Positions 38,463-50,135 of a stretch of DNA of 64,000 bases are shown one piece after another (position 1 is the stretch's first letter; each line of letters opens with the position of its first letter). The stretch is from Balaenoptera acutorostrata. Its lineage: Eukaryota; Chordata; Mammalia; Artiodactyla; Balaenopteridae. Location of the stretch: NCBI RefSeq assembly GCF_949987535.1, contig NW_026645884.1, forward strand, positions 124,001 to 188,000, read 5' to 3'. Below the pieces are notes generated by a model that had not been told where the DNA came from, searched no databases, and saw only the letters and a program-made list of their open reading frames with translations. Position numbers and translations under genes: made by a program.

Positions 38463-39547
38463 CACCACAATGCTCCAGAAACCTTGTCATCGCAATGTTC
38501 CTTGACCGTGTCATCACAATTCTCCATGAACCTTGTCATCACAATTCTCCAGAATTCTTGTCATCACAATGTTCCATGGCCGTGTCATCACAATGCTCCA
38601 TGGCTCTTGTCATCATAATGCTCCAGAATTCTTGTCATCACAATGTTCCATGACCGTATCATCACAATGCTCCATGGCCCTTGTCAGCACAATGCTCCAA
38701 AATCCTTCTCATCACAATGCTCCATGACCGTGTCATCACAATGCTCCATGACCCTTGTCATCACAATGCTCCAGAATTCTTGTCATCACAATGTTCCATG
38801 ACCGTGTCATCACAATGCTCCATGACCCTTGTCATGACAATGCTCCAGAATTCTTCTCATCACAATGTTCCATGACCGTGTCATCACAATGCTCCATGGC
38901 CATTGTCATCACAATGCTCCAGAATTCTTGTCAACACAATGTTCCATGGCCGTGTCATCACAATGCTCCATGGCCCTTGTCATGACAATGCTCCAGAATT
39001 CTTGTCATCACAATGTTCCATGACCGTGTCATCACAATGCTCCATGACCCTTGTCATCACAATGCTCCAGAATTCTTGTCATCACGATGTTCCATGACCA
39101 TGTCATCACAATGGTCCATGGCCCTTGTCAGCACAATGCTCCAGAATCCTTCTCATCACAATGCTCCATGACCGTGTCATCACAATGCTCCATCGCCTTT
39201 GTCATCAGAATGCTCCAGAATTCTTGTCATCACAATGTTCCATGACCGTGTCATCACAATGCTCCATGGCCCTTGTCAGCACAACGCTCCAGAATTCTTT
39301 TCATGACAAGTTTCCATGACCGTGTCATCACAATGCTCCATGGCCCTTTTCATCGCAATGCTGCAGAATTCTTTTCATCACAATGTTCCATGACCGTGTC
39401 ATCACAATGATCCATGGCCCTTGTCATCACAATGCTCCAGAATTATTGTCATCACAATGTTCCATGACCATGTCATCACAATGGTCCATGGCCCTAGTCA
39501 GCACAATGCTCCAGAATTCTTGTCATCACAATGTTCCATGACTGTGT
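38463..39547. repeat. T array 14
   Basis: 1,085 bp, about 14-15 trimers. Variants: CCAAAATCCTTCTC near 38,697, CATCACGATGTTCC near 39,081 and GACAAGTTTCC near 39,305. T19 is its offset-9,360 copy. Confidence 0.87.
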
Positions 39548-40341
39548 CATCACAATGCTACATGACCCTGGTCATCACAGTTCTCCATGACCTTTGTAAT
39601 CACAATGCTCTATGTCGCTTTTCATCACAATTCTCAATGACCACTTTAATCACTATGCTCGCTGACCATTTTCATCATATTTCTCTAGTGTCATTACAAT
39701 ACCCCATGGCCCCTTTCTTCACAATGCTCCATGATGCCTGTCATCACAATGCTCCATGGCTTTTGTTATCACAATGCTCCAGGACCAGTTTCATCACAAT
39801 TCTCCATCCCCTTTGTCATCAAGGTGCACAATGAAACCTTTCATTAAAATGCTCCATGACACTAGTCATCACAATACTCCATGGCCTTTATTGTCACAAT
39901 GCTCCCATGCACTTTTCATCACGATGTTCCATGAATACTTTCATCACATTGCTCCATGACCATTGTCATCACAATAGTCCATACCCTTGTCAACACAATG
40001 CTGCATAATCCCTGTCATCACAATTCTCCATGACTGCTGTCATCACAATAATCCAGGACAATTTTCCTCACAGTGCTTCATGCCCCCAGTCATCACAGTG
40101 CTCCACGATACCTTTCATCACAATTCCTAGATGATCAATGTCATCACAATGCCCCATGACACTTGTCATCACAATTCGCTATGACCCTTGTCATCACAAT
40201 ACTCGATGAACCGTGTCATCACAGTGTTCCAGGACACATGTCATCACAATGATCCATGTCTACTTCCATCACAATGCTCCAATACCCCTGTCATCACAAT
40301 GCTCCATGGCCCCTGTTATCATATTGCTCCATGATCTCTTT
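39548..40341. repeat. D block 15 (right end missing)
   Basis: 794 bp. A normal head and middle up to GATCTCTTTC, then a jump into T monomers where a full D continues to CCATGACCACTGTC. The later ~770 bp, including the AAAGCTCCGTG and CTAGATGACC landmarks, are absent. D19 is cut at the equivalent base. Confidence 0.88.
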
Positions 40342-40460
40342 CATCACAATGTTCCATGACCGTGTCATCACAATGCTCCATAATTCTTGTCATCACAATG
40401 TTCCATGACCGTGTCATCACAATGCTCCATGGCCCTTGTCATCACAATGCTCCAGAATTC
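40342..40460. repeat. T array 15, left part (before the SINE)
   Basis: Five monomers, starting with a C monomer and including the CCATAATTCTTG form of B. The array resumes at 40778 in register with this part. Confidence 0.87.
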
Positions 40461-40462
40461 TT
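40450..40462. repeat. Target-site duplication, left copy (SINE 1)
   Basis: CTCCAGAATTCTT, 13 bp, directly abutting the poly-T of the minus-strand SINE and matched at 40778-40790. Its last two T may belong to the poly-A tail. The sequence is also a normal part of the B monomer. Confidence 0.75.
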
Positions 40463-40489
40463 TTTTTTTTTAAAGATTTATTTTTTTTA

Positions 40490-40516
40490 TTGATTAATTG
40501 ATTGATTGATTGATTG
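40490..40516. repeat. Tetranucleotide tail repeat of SINE 1
   Basis: Plus strand TTGATTAATTGATTGATTG and continuing; on the SINE strand this is an (AATC)n run with one AATT interruption, placed just before the A-rich tail. Tail microsatellites are usual in this SINE class. Confidence 0.85.
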
Positions 40517-40710
40517 CTATGTTGGGTCTTCGTTTCTGTGCTAGGGCTTTCTCTAGTTGTGGCAAGTGGGGGCCACTTTTCATCACGGTGCGCGGGCTTC
40601 TCACCATCGCGGCCCCTCTTGTTGCGGAGCGCAGGCTCCAGACACGCAGGCTCAGTAATTGTGGCTCACGGGCCCAGCCGCTCTGCGGCACGTGGGATCT
40701 TCCCAGACCA

Positions 40711-40721
40711 CGGCTCGAACC
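40711..40721 (-). promoter_or_regulatory. Pol III B box of SINE 1
   Basis: Minus-strand GGTTCGAGCCG fits the tRNA B-box consensus GGTTCRANNCC except for the final base. It lies about 33 bp downstream of the A box in SINE sense. In copy 1 the base just 5' of it differs from copy 2 (CATGGGTTCG versus CACGGGTTCG). Confidence 0.75.
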
Positions 40722-40753
40722 CATGTCCCCTGCATTAGCAGGCAGATTCTCAA

Positions 40754-40764
40754 CCACTGCGCCA
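40754..40764 (-). promoter_or_regulatory. Pol III A box of SINE 1
   Basis: Minus-strand TGGCGCAGTGG fits the A-box pattern TRGYNNARNNG. It sits about 14 bp from the SINE 5' end, as expected for a tRNA-derived head. Confidence 0.75.
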
Positions 40765-40777
40765 CCAGGGAAGCCCA

Positions 40778-41505
40778 CTCCAGAATTCTTGTCATCAAAA
40801 TGTTCCATACCGTGTCATCACAATGCTCCATGGCCCTTGTCAGCACAATGCTCCAGAATACTTGTCATCACAATGTTCCATGACCGTGTCATCACAATGT
40901 TCCATGGCGGTGTCATCACAATGCTCTATGGCGCTTGTCATCAGAATGCTCCAGAATTCTTGTCATCACAATGTTCCATGACCGTGTCATCACAATGCTC
41001 CATCGCCTTTGTCATCAGAATGCTCCAGAATTCTTGTCATCACAATGTTCCATGACCGTGTCATCACAATGCTCCATGGCACTTGTCAGAACAGTGCTCC
41101 AGAATTCTTGTCATCACAATGTTCCATGGCCGTGTCATCACAATGCTCCATGGCCCTTGTCATCATAGTGCTCCAGAATTCTTTTCATCACAATGTTCCA
41201 TGACCGTATCATCACAATGCTCCATGGCCCTTGTCAGCACAATGCTCCAGAATTCTTCTCATGACAATGTTCCATGACCGTGTCATCACAATGCTCCATG
41301 GCCCTTGTCATCGCAATAATGCAGAATTCTTGTCATCACAATGTTCCATGACCGTGTCATCACAATGCTCCATGGCCCTTGTCATCACAATGCTCCAGAA
41401 TTCTTGTCATCACAATGTTCCATGACCATGTCATCACAGTGGTCCATGGCCATAGTCAGCACAATGCTCCAGAATTCTTGTCATCACAATGTTCCATGAC
41501 CGTGT
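40778..41505. repeat. T array 15, right part (after the SINE)
   Basis: It begins with the right target-site duplication CTCCAGAATTCTT (40778-40790). Variants: CATCAAAATGTTCC, GTTCCATGGCGGTG near 40,909, CCATCGCCTTTG near 40,999 and CAGAACAGTGCTCC near 41,087. It is 74 bp shorter than the second-copy equivalent at 50149-50950, and the trimer order differs between the two. Confidence 0.86.
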
Positions 41506-43067
41506 CATCACAATGCTACATGACCCTGGTCATCACATTTCTCCATGACCTTTGTCATCACACTGCTCTATGTCGCTTTTCAACACAATTCTCAATGACC
41601 ACTTTAATCACTATGCTCGCTGACCATTTTCATCATATTTCTCTAGTGTCTTTTCAATACCCCATGGCCCCTTTCTTCACAATGCTCCATGATGCCTGTC
41701 ATCACAATGCTCCATGGCTTTTGTTATCACAATGCTCCAGGACCAGTTTCATCACAATTCTCCATCCCCTTTTTCATCATGGTGCACAATGAAACCTTTC
41801 ATTAAAATGCTCCATGACACTACTCATCACAATACACCATGGCCTTTATCATCACAATGCTCCCATGCACTTTTCATCACGATGTTCCATGAACACTTTC
41901 ATCATATTGCTCCATGACCATTGTCATCACAATTGTCCATACCCTTGTCAACACAATGCTGCATAATCCCTGTCATCACAATTCTCCATGACTGCTGTCA
42001 TCACAATAATCCAGGACAATTTTCATCACAGTGCTCCATGATACCTTTCATCACAATTCCTAGATGATCAATGTCACACAATGCCCCATGACACTTGTCA
42101 TCACAATTCGCTATGACCCTTGTCATCACAATACTCGATGAACCGTGTCATCACAGTGTTCCAGGATACATGTCATCACAATGATCCATGTCTACTTCCA
42201 TCACAATGCTCCAATACCCCTGTCAACACAATGCTCCATGGCCCCTGTTATCATATTGCTCCATGATCTCTTTCATCACAATGCTCCATGACCACTGTCA
42301 TCACCATGCCTCATAACGACTCTCATCTCAATGCTCCATGGCCCCTTTCATCACAATGCTCCATGAACCCTGTCATCACAATGTACCCTGCCCTTTTCAT
42401 CACAAATCTCCGTGGGCCCTGTCATCACAATGCTCCATGCCCTTGTCATCAAAATGCTCCAGAACTCTTGTCATCATAATGCTCCATGCCAATGTCATCA
42501 AAATGCCCCATGACACTTGTCATCACAATGCTCCATGGCCTTTGTCATCACAATGTTCCATGGCTACTGTCATCACAGTGCTCCATGATACCTTTCATCG
42601 CAAATCTAGATGACCACTGTCATCACAATGCCCCATGACAGATGTCATCACAATTCGCCATGGTCCTTGTCATCACAATGCTCCATGAACCGTGTCATCA
42701 CAAGGTTCCAGGACACTTGTCATCACAATGATCCAAGATCACATTCATCACAGTGCTCCATGAACCCTGTCATCTCAATGCTCCATAGCCTTTGTATTCA
42801 CAATGCTCCATGGCCCCTGTAATCACAGTGCTCCATGACCCTTTTCATCACAATGCTCCAAGACCGCTCTCAACACAATGCCCCATGACGCCTGACATCA
42901 CAAATCTCCATAGCCTCTCTTACCAAAAAGCTCCATGATCGGTGTCAGCAGAATGTTCCATGACACTTTTCGTCACAATACTGCAAGACCACTGTCATCA
43001 CAGAGTTCTCTGCCCATATCATCACAATGTTCCTTGTCACCTTTAATCACAATGCTCCATGCCCTTT
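41506..43067. repeat. D block 16 ('tatgctcg' head, beta tail)
   Basis: 1,562 bp. Diagnostic changes shared only with D20: GTGTCTTTTCAATACC near 41,647, CACTACTCATC near 41,817, CATCATATTGCTCC near 41,901, a 1-bp deletion GTCACACAATG near 42,074, TAACGACTCTC near 42,314 and CACAAATCTCCGTG near 42,401. CTGCAAGACC near 42,982 is shared with D11 and D20. The CTTCATGCCCCCAG monomer is absent. Confidence 0.88.
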
Positions 43068-43191
43068 CATCACAATGCTCCAGAAATCTTTTTCATCGCA
43101 ATGTTCCTTGACTGTGTCATCACAATGCTCCATGGCCCTTGTCAACACAATGCTCCAGAATTCTTGTCATCACAATGTTCCATGACCGTGT
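43068..43191. repeat. T array 16 (five monomers)
   Basis: A minimal T interval between D16 and V1: CCAGAAATCTTTTTC, CATCGCAATGTTCCTTGACTG, an A monomer, a CAACACAATG B monomer and a C monomer. This is the same kind of about 123-bp bridge that separates E segments from D blocks. Confidence 0.85.
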
Positions 43192-43385
43192 CATCACAAT
43201 GCTACATGACCCTGGTCATCACATTTCTCCATGACCTTTGTCATCACAATGCTCTGTATAGTTTTTCATGACAATTCTAAATGACCACTTTAATCACTTT
43301 GCTTGCTGACCATTTTCATCACATTTCTCTATTGTCATTACAATTCCCCATGACCCATTTCTTCACAATGCTCCATGACACATGT
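43192..43385. repeat. V block 1 (diverged D head, 125-bp deletion)
   Basis: 194 bp. It begins like a D head (GCTACATGACCCTGG), then carries V landmarks CTCTGTATAGTTTTTC, TTCTAAATGACC and CACTTTGCTTGCTGACC. Against V2 it lacks exactly 125 bp (five monomers) between CTTCACAATGCTCCATGA and CACATGTC. Confidence 0.87.
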
Positions 43386-43953
43386 CATCACAATGCTCTA
43401 GAATTCTTGTCATCACAATGTTCCATCACCATGTCATCACAATTCTCCATGGCCCTTGTCATCATATTGCTCCAGAATTCTTATCATCACAATGCTCCAT
43501 GACACTCGTCATCACAATGCTCCATGGCCTTTGTCATCACAATGCTCCAGATTTCTTGTCATCACAATGTTCCATGACCGTGTCATCACAATGCTCCATG
43601 GCCCTTGTCAACACAATGCTCCAGAATTCTTGTCATCACAATGTTCCATGACCGTGTCATCAGAATGCTCCATGGCCCTTGTCAGCACAATGCTCCAGAA
43701 TTCTTCTCATGACAATGTTCCATGACCGTGTCATCACAATGCTCCATGGCCCTTGTCATCGCATTGATGCAGAATTCTTGTCATCACAATGTTCCATGAC
43801 CGTGTCATCACAATGCTCCATGACCCTTGTCATCACAATGCTCCAGAATTATTGTCATCACAATGTTCCATGACCATGTCATCACAATGGTCCATGGCCC
43901 TAGTCAGCACAATGCTCCAGAATTCTTGTCATCACAATGTTCCATGAGCGTGT
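43386..43953. repeat. T array 17
   Basis: 568 bp. The left part is specific to V surroundings (GTTCCATCACCATGTC, CATCATATTGCTCC, CTTATCATC, GACACTCGTC). The right part has CATCGCATTGATGCAG near 43,757 and leads into the GAGCGTGT monomer before D17. Confidence 0.86.
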
Positions 43954-45543
43954 CATCACAATGCTACATGACCCTGGTCATCACAGTTCTCCATAACCTT
44001 TGTCATCACAATGCTCTATGTCGCTTTTCATCACAATTCTCAATGACCACTTTAATCACTAGGCTCGCTGACCATTTTCATCATATTTCTCTATTGTCAT
44101 TACAATACCCCATGACCCATTTCTTCACAATGTGCTCAATGATGCCTGTCATCACAATGCTCCATGGCTTTTGTTATCACAATGCTCCAGGACCAGTTTC
44201 ATCACAATTCTCCATCCCCTTTGTCATCATGGTGCACAATGAAACCTTTCATTAAAATGCTCCATGACACTAGTCATCACAATACTCCATGGCCTTTATT
44301 GTCACAATGCTCCCATGCACTTTTCATCACGATGTTCCATGAATACTTTCATCACATTGCTCCATGACCATTGTCATCACAATAGTCCATACCCTTGTCA
44401 ACACAATGCTGCATAATCCCTGTCATCACAATTCTCCATGACTGCTGTCATCACAATAATCCAGGACAATTTTCCTCACAGTGCTTCATGCCCCCAGTCA
44501 TCACAGTGCTCCACGATACCTTTCATCACAATTCCTAGATGATCTATGTCATCACAATGCCCCATGACACTTGTCATCACAATTCGCTATGACCTTTGTC
44601 ATCACAATACTCGATGAACCGTGTCATCACAGTGTTCCAGGACACATGTCATCACAATGATCCATGTCTACTTCCATCACTATGATCCAATACCCCTGTC
44701 ATCACAATGCTCCATGGCCCCTGTTGTCATATTGCTCCATGATCTCTTTCATCACAATGCTCCATGACCACTGTCATCACCATGCCTCATAACGGCTCTC
44801 ATCTCAATGCTCCATGGCCCCTTTCATCACAATGCTCCATGAACCCTGTCATCACAATGTACCCTGCCCTTTTCATCACAAAGCTCCGTGGGCCCTGTCA
44901 TCACAATGCTCCATGCCCTGGTCATCAAAATGCTCCAGAACTCTTGTCATCATAATGCTCCATGCCAATGTCATCAAAATGCCCCATGACACTTGTCATC
45001 ACAATGCTCCATGGCCTTTGTCATCACAATGTTCCATGGCCCCTGTCATCACAGTGCCCCATGATACCTTTCATCACAAATCTAGATGACCACTGTCATC
45101 ACAATGCCCCATGACAGATGTCATCACAATTCGACATGGTCCTTGTCATCACAATGCTCCATGAACCGTGTCATCACAAGGTTCCAGGACACTTGTCATC
45201 ACAATGATCCAAGATCACATTCATCACAGTGCTCCATGAAACCTGTCATCTCAATGCTCCATAGCCTTTGAATTCACAATGCTCCATGGCCCCTGTAATC
45301 ACAATGCTCCATGACGCATTTCATCACAATGCTCCAAGACCGCTGTCAACACAATGCCCCGTGATGCCTGCCATCACAAATCTCCATGGCCTCTCTTACC
45401 AAAGAGCTCCATGATCCCTGTCAGCACAATGTTCCATGACAGTTTTCGTCACAATACTCCATGTCCTGTCTCATCACAGAGTTCTCTGCCCATATCATCA
45501 CAATGTTCCTTGTCAGCTTTAATCACAATGCTCCATACCCTTT
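43954..45543. repeat. D block 17 (copy of D13)
   Basis: 1,590 bp at offset 9,360. Differences seen: GTGCTCAATGATG near 44,133 (D13 GTGCTCCATGATG), GATGATCTATGTC near 44,538, CTGTTGTCATATTG near 44,721 and TTTTCCTCACAG near 44,469 (D13 TTTTCATCACAG). D17 keeps CATCACAATACTCC where D13 has a private G. Confidence 0.88.
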
Positions 45544-46258
45544 CACCACAATGCTCCAGAAATCTTGTCATCGCAATGTTCCTTGACCGTGTCATCACAA
45601 TTCTCCATGAACCTTGTCATCACAATTCTCCAGAATTCTTCTCATCACAATGTTCCATGACCGTGTCATCACAATGCTCCATGGCCATTGTCATCACAAT
45701 GCTCCAGAATTCTTGTCATCACAATGTTCCATGGCCGTGTCATCACAATGCTCCATGGCCCTGGTCATGACAATGCTCCAGAATTCTTCTCATCACAATG
45801 TTCCATGACCGTGTCATCACAATGCTCCATGGCCATTGTCATCACAATGCTCCAGAATTCTTGTCATCACAATGTTCCATGGCCGTGTCATCACAATGCT
45901 CCATGGCCCTTGTCATCATAATGCTCCAGAATTCTTCTCATCACAATGTTACATGACCGTATCATCACAATGCTCCATGGCGCTTGTCAGCACAATGCTC
46001 CAGAATTTTTCTCATGACAATGTTCCATGACCGTGTCATCACAATGCTCCATGGCCCTTGTCATCGCAATGCTGCAGAATTCTTGTCATCACAATGTTCC
46101 ATGACCGTGTCATCATAATGCTCCATGACTCTTGTCATCACAATGCTCCAGAATTCTTGTCATCACAATGTTCCATGACCATGTCATCACAATGGTCCAT
46201 GGCCCTTGTCAACACAATGCTCCAGAATTCTTCTCATCACAATGATCCATTACCGTGT
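45544..46258. repeat. T array 18 (copy of T13)
   Basis: 715 bp, same order as T13. It reads CTCATGACAATG near 46,012 and CTTGTCATCACAATG near 46,157, where T13 reads CTCATTACAATG and CTTATCATCACAATG. Confidence 0.87.
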
Positions 46259-47822
46259 CATCACAATGCTCCATGACCCTGGTCATCACAGTTCTCCATG
46301 ACCTTTGTCATCACAATGCTCTATGTCGCTTTTCATCACAATTCTCAATGACCACTTTAATCACTATGCTCGCTGACCATTTTCATCATATTTCTCTAGT
46401 GTCATTACAATACCCCATGGCCCCTTTCTTCACAATGCTCCATGATGCCTGTCATCACAATGCTCCATGGCTTTTGTTATCACAATGCTCCAGGACCAGT
46501 TTCATCACAATTCTCCATCCATTTGTCATCATGGTGCACAATGAAACCTTTCATTAAAATGCTCCATGACACTAGTCATCACAATACTCCATGGCCTTTA
46601 TCGTCACAATGCTCCCATGCACTTTTCATCACGATGTTCCATGAATACTTTCATCACATTGCTCCATGACCATTGTCATCACAATAGTCCATACCCTTGT
46701 CAACACAATGCTGCATAATCCCTGTCATCACAATTCTCCATGACTGCTGTCATCACAATAATCCAGGACAATTTTCATCACAGTGATTCATGCCCCCAGT
46801 CATCACAGTGCTCCATGATACCTTTCATCTCAATTCCTAGATGATCAATGTCATCACAATGCCCCATGACACTTGTCATCACAATTCGCTATGACCCTTG
46901 TCATCACAATACTCGATGAACCGTGTCATCACAGTGTTCCAGGACACATGTCATCACAATGATCCATGTCTACTTCCATCACAATGCTCCATGGCCCCTG
47001 TTATCATATTGCTCCATGATCTCTTTCATCACAATGCTCCATGACCACTGTCATCACCATGCCTCATAATGGCTCTCATCTCAATGCTCCATGGCCCCTT
47101 TTCATCACAAATGCTCCATGAACCCTGTCATCACAATGTACCCTGCCCTTTTCATCACTAAGCTCCGTGGGCCCTGTCATCACAATGCTCCATGCCCTTG
47201 TCATCAAAATGCTCCAGAACTCTTGTCATCATAATGCTCCATGCCAATGTCATCAAAATGCCCCATGACACTTGTCATCACAATGCTCCATGGCCTTTGT
47301 CATCACAATATTCCATGGCCCCTGTCATCACAGTGCTCCATGATGCCTTTCATCGCAAATCTAGATGACCACTGTCATCACAATGCCCCATGACAGATGT
47401 CATCACAATTTGCCATGGTCCTTGTCATCACAATGCTCCGTGAACCGTGTCATCACAAGGTTCCAGGACACTTGTCATCACAATGATCCAAGCTCACATT
47501 CATCACAGTGTTCCATGAAACCTGTCATCTCAATGCTCCATAGCCTTTGAATTCACAATGCTCCATGGCCCCTGTAATCACAATGCTCCATGACGCCTTT
47601 CATCACAATGCTCCAAGACCGCTGTCAACACAATGCCCCATGATGCCTGCCATCACAAATCTTCATGGCCTCTCTTACCAAAGAGCTCCATGATCCCTGT
47701 CAGCACAATGTTCCATGACAGTTTTCGTCACAATACTCCATGTCATGTCTCATCACAGAGTTCTCTGCCCATATCATCACAATGTTCCTTTTCACCGGTA
47801 ATCACAATGCTCCATACCCTTT
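46259..47822. repeat. D block 18 (copy of D14)
   Basis: 1,564 bp with the same 1-bp deletion, the two single-base insertions (near 47,101 and 47,110) and the missing monomer as D14. Differences: CTTTCATTAAAATG near 46,547, CACAATATTCCATGG near 47,307, GATGCCTTTC near 47,343, CTCCGTGAACC near 47,437 and CAGCACAATG near 47,701. Confidence 0.87.
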
Positions 47823-48907
47823 CACCACAATGCTCCAGAAACCTTGTCATCGCAATGTTCCTTGACCGTGTCATCACAATTCTCCATGAACCTTGTCATC
47901 ACAATTCTCCAGAATTCTTGTCATCACAATGTTCCATGGCCGTGTCATCACAATGCTCCATGGCTCTTGTCATCATAATGCTCCAGAATTCTTGTCATCA
48001 CAATGTTCCATGACCGTATCATCACAATGCTCCATGGCCCTTGTCAGCACAATGCTCCAAAATCCTTCTCATCACAATGCTCCATGACCGTGTCATCACA
48101 ATGCTCCATGACCCTTGTCATCACAATGCTCCAGAATTCTTGTCATCACAATGTTCCATGACCGTGTCATCACAATGCTCCATGACCCTTGTCATGACAA
48201 TGCTCCAGAATTCTTCTCATCACAATGTTCCATGACCGTGTCATCACAATGCTCCATGGCCATTGTCATCACAATGCTCCAGAATTCTTGTCAACACAAT
48301 GTTCCATGGCCGTGTCATCACAATGCTCCATGGCCCTTGTCATGACAATGCTCCAGAATTCTTGTCATCACAATGTTCCATGACCGTGTCATCACAATGC
48401 TCCATGACCCTTGTCATCACAATGCTCCAGAATTCTTGTCATCACGATGTTCCATGACCATGTCATCACAAAGGTCCATGGCCCTTGTCAGCACAATGCT
48501 CCAGAATCCTTCTCATCACAATGCTCCATGACCGTGTCATCACAATGCTCCATCGCCTTTGTCATCAGAATGCTCCAGAATTCTTGTCATCACAATGTTC
48601 CATGACCGTGTCATCACAATGCTCCATGGCCCTTGTCAGCACAACGCTCCAGAATTCTTTTCATGACAAGGTTCCATGACCGTGTCATCACAATGCTCCA
48701 TGGCCCTTTTCATCGCAATGCTGCAGAATTCTTTTCATCACAATGTTCCATGACCGTGTCATCACAATGATCCATGGCCCTTGTCATTACAATGCTCCAG
48801 AATTATTGTCATCACAATGTTCCATGACCATGTCATCACAATGGTCCATGGCCCTAGTCAGCACAATGCTCCAGAATTCTTGTCATCACAATGTTCCATG
48901 ACCGTGT
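47823..48907. repeat. T array 19 (copy of T14)
   Basis: 1,085 bp at offset 9,360. Differences: CACAAAGGTCC near 48,468, GACAAGGTTCC near 48,665 and CATTACAATGC near 48,785. Confidence 0.87.
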
Positions 48908-49701
48908 CATCACAATGCTACATGACCCTGGTCATCACAGTTCTCCATGACCTTTGTAATCACAATGCTCTATGTCGCTTTTCATCACAATTCTCAATGA
49001 CCACTTTAATCACTATGCTCGCTGACCATTTTCATCATATTTCTCTAGTGTCATTACAATACCCCATGGCCCCTTTCTTCACAATGCTCCATGATGCCTG
49101 TCATCACAATGCTCCATGGCTTTTGTTATCACAATGCTCCGGGACCAGTTTCATCACAATTCTCCATCCCCTTTGTCATCAAGGTGCACAATGAAACCTT
49201 TCATTAAAATGCTCCATGACACTAGTCATCACAATACTCCATGGCCTTTATTGTCACAATGCTCCCATGCACTTTTCATCACGATGTTCCATGAATACTT
49301 TCATCACATTGCTCCATGACCATTGTCATCACAATAGTCCATACCCTTGTCAACACAATGCTGCATAATCCCTGTCATCACAATTCTCCATGACTGCTGT
49401 CATCACAATAATCCAGGACAATTTTCCTCACAGTGCTTCATGCCCCCAGTCATCACAGTGCTCCACGATACCTTTCATCACAATTCCTAGATGATCAATG
49501 TCATCACAATGCCCCATGACACTTGTCATCACAATTCGCTATGACCCTTGTCATCACAATACTCGATGAACCGTGTCATCACAGTGTTCCAGGACACATG
49601 TCATCACAATGATCCATGTCTACTTCCATCACAATGCTCCAATACCCCTGTCATCACAATGCTCCATGGCCCCTGTTATCATATTGCTCCATGATCTCTT
49701 T
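48908..49701. repeat. D block 19 (right end missing; copy of D15)
   Basis: 794 bp with the same breakpoint after GATCTCTTTC as D15. One visible difference is CTCCGGGACCAG near 49,138 (CTCCAGGACCAG elsewhere). Confidence 0.88.
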
Positions 49702-49820
49702 CATCACAATGTTCCATGACCGTGTCATCACAATGCTCCATAATTCTTGTCATCACAATGTTCCATGACCGTGTCATCACAATGCTCCATGGCCCTTGTC
49801 ATCACAATGCTCCAGAATTC
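49702..49820. repeat. T array 20, left part (before the second SINE)
   Basis: Copy of 40342-40460 at offset 9,360, ending in the left 13-bp target-site duplication CTCCAGAATTCTT at 49810-49822. Confidence 0.87.
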
Positions 49821-49860
49821 TTTTTTTTTTTTTTTTTTTTTTAAAGATTTATTTTTTTTA

Positions 49861-49887
49861 TTGATTAATTGATTGATTGATTGATTG
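49861..49887. repeat. Tetranucleotide tail repeat of SINE 2
   Basis: Same (AATC)n-type run as copy 1 with no length change, in contrast to the doubled poly-T next to it. Confidence 0.85.
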
Positions 49888-50081
49888 CTATGTTGGGTCT
49901 TCGTTTCTGTGCTAGGGCTTTCTCTAGTTGTGGCAAGTGGGGGCCACTCTTCATCACGGTGCGCGGGCTTCTCACCATCGCAGCCCCTCTTGTTGCGGAG
50001 CGCAGGCTCCAGACACGCAGGCTCAGTAATTGTGGCTCACGGGCCCAGCCGCTCTGCGGCACGTGGGATCTTCCCAGACCA

Positions 50082-50092
50082 CGGCTCGAACC
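50082..50092 (-). promoter_or_regulatory. Pol III B box of SINE 2
   Basis: Minus-strand GGTTCGAGCCG, intact and equal to copy 1. Confidence 0.75.
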
Positions 50093-50124
50093 CGTGTCCC
50101 CTGCATTAGCAGGCAGATTCTCAA

Positions 50125-50135
50125 CCACTGCGCCA
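50125..50135 (-). promoter_or_regulatory. Pol III A box of SINE 2
   Basis: Minus-strand TGGCGCAGTGG, intact and equal to copy 1. Confidence 0.75.

Larger units (their letters stand above)
40461..40777 (-). mobile_element. tRNA-derived SINE, CHR-like (cetacean/hippo/ruminant type), copy 1
   Basis: Read on the minus strand it starts TGGGCTTCCCTGGTGGCGCAG at 40777 and continues with a tRNA-like head, a tRNA-unrelated body (GGAAGATCCCACGTGCCGC, then GGCCCGTGAGCCACAA), an AATC-type simple repeat and a poly-A tail of 11. Pol III A and B boxes are recognisable. It is full length by eye, non-autonomous (LINE machinery mobilises such elements) and encodes no protein. Deleting it with one 13-bp repeat restores a perfect monomer, so it inserted by target-primed reverse transcription into a B monomer. 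Family assignment is from memory of CHR-type consensus features. Confidence 0.9.

Noticed and set aside
40494..40846. Open frames across the SINE on both strands (also at 49865-50217), up to 181 residues
   Set aside because: They read the tRNA-derived SINE or its antisense and run into satellite DNA. SINEs code for no protein.
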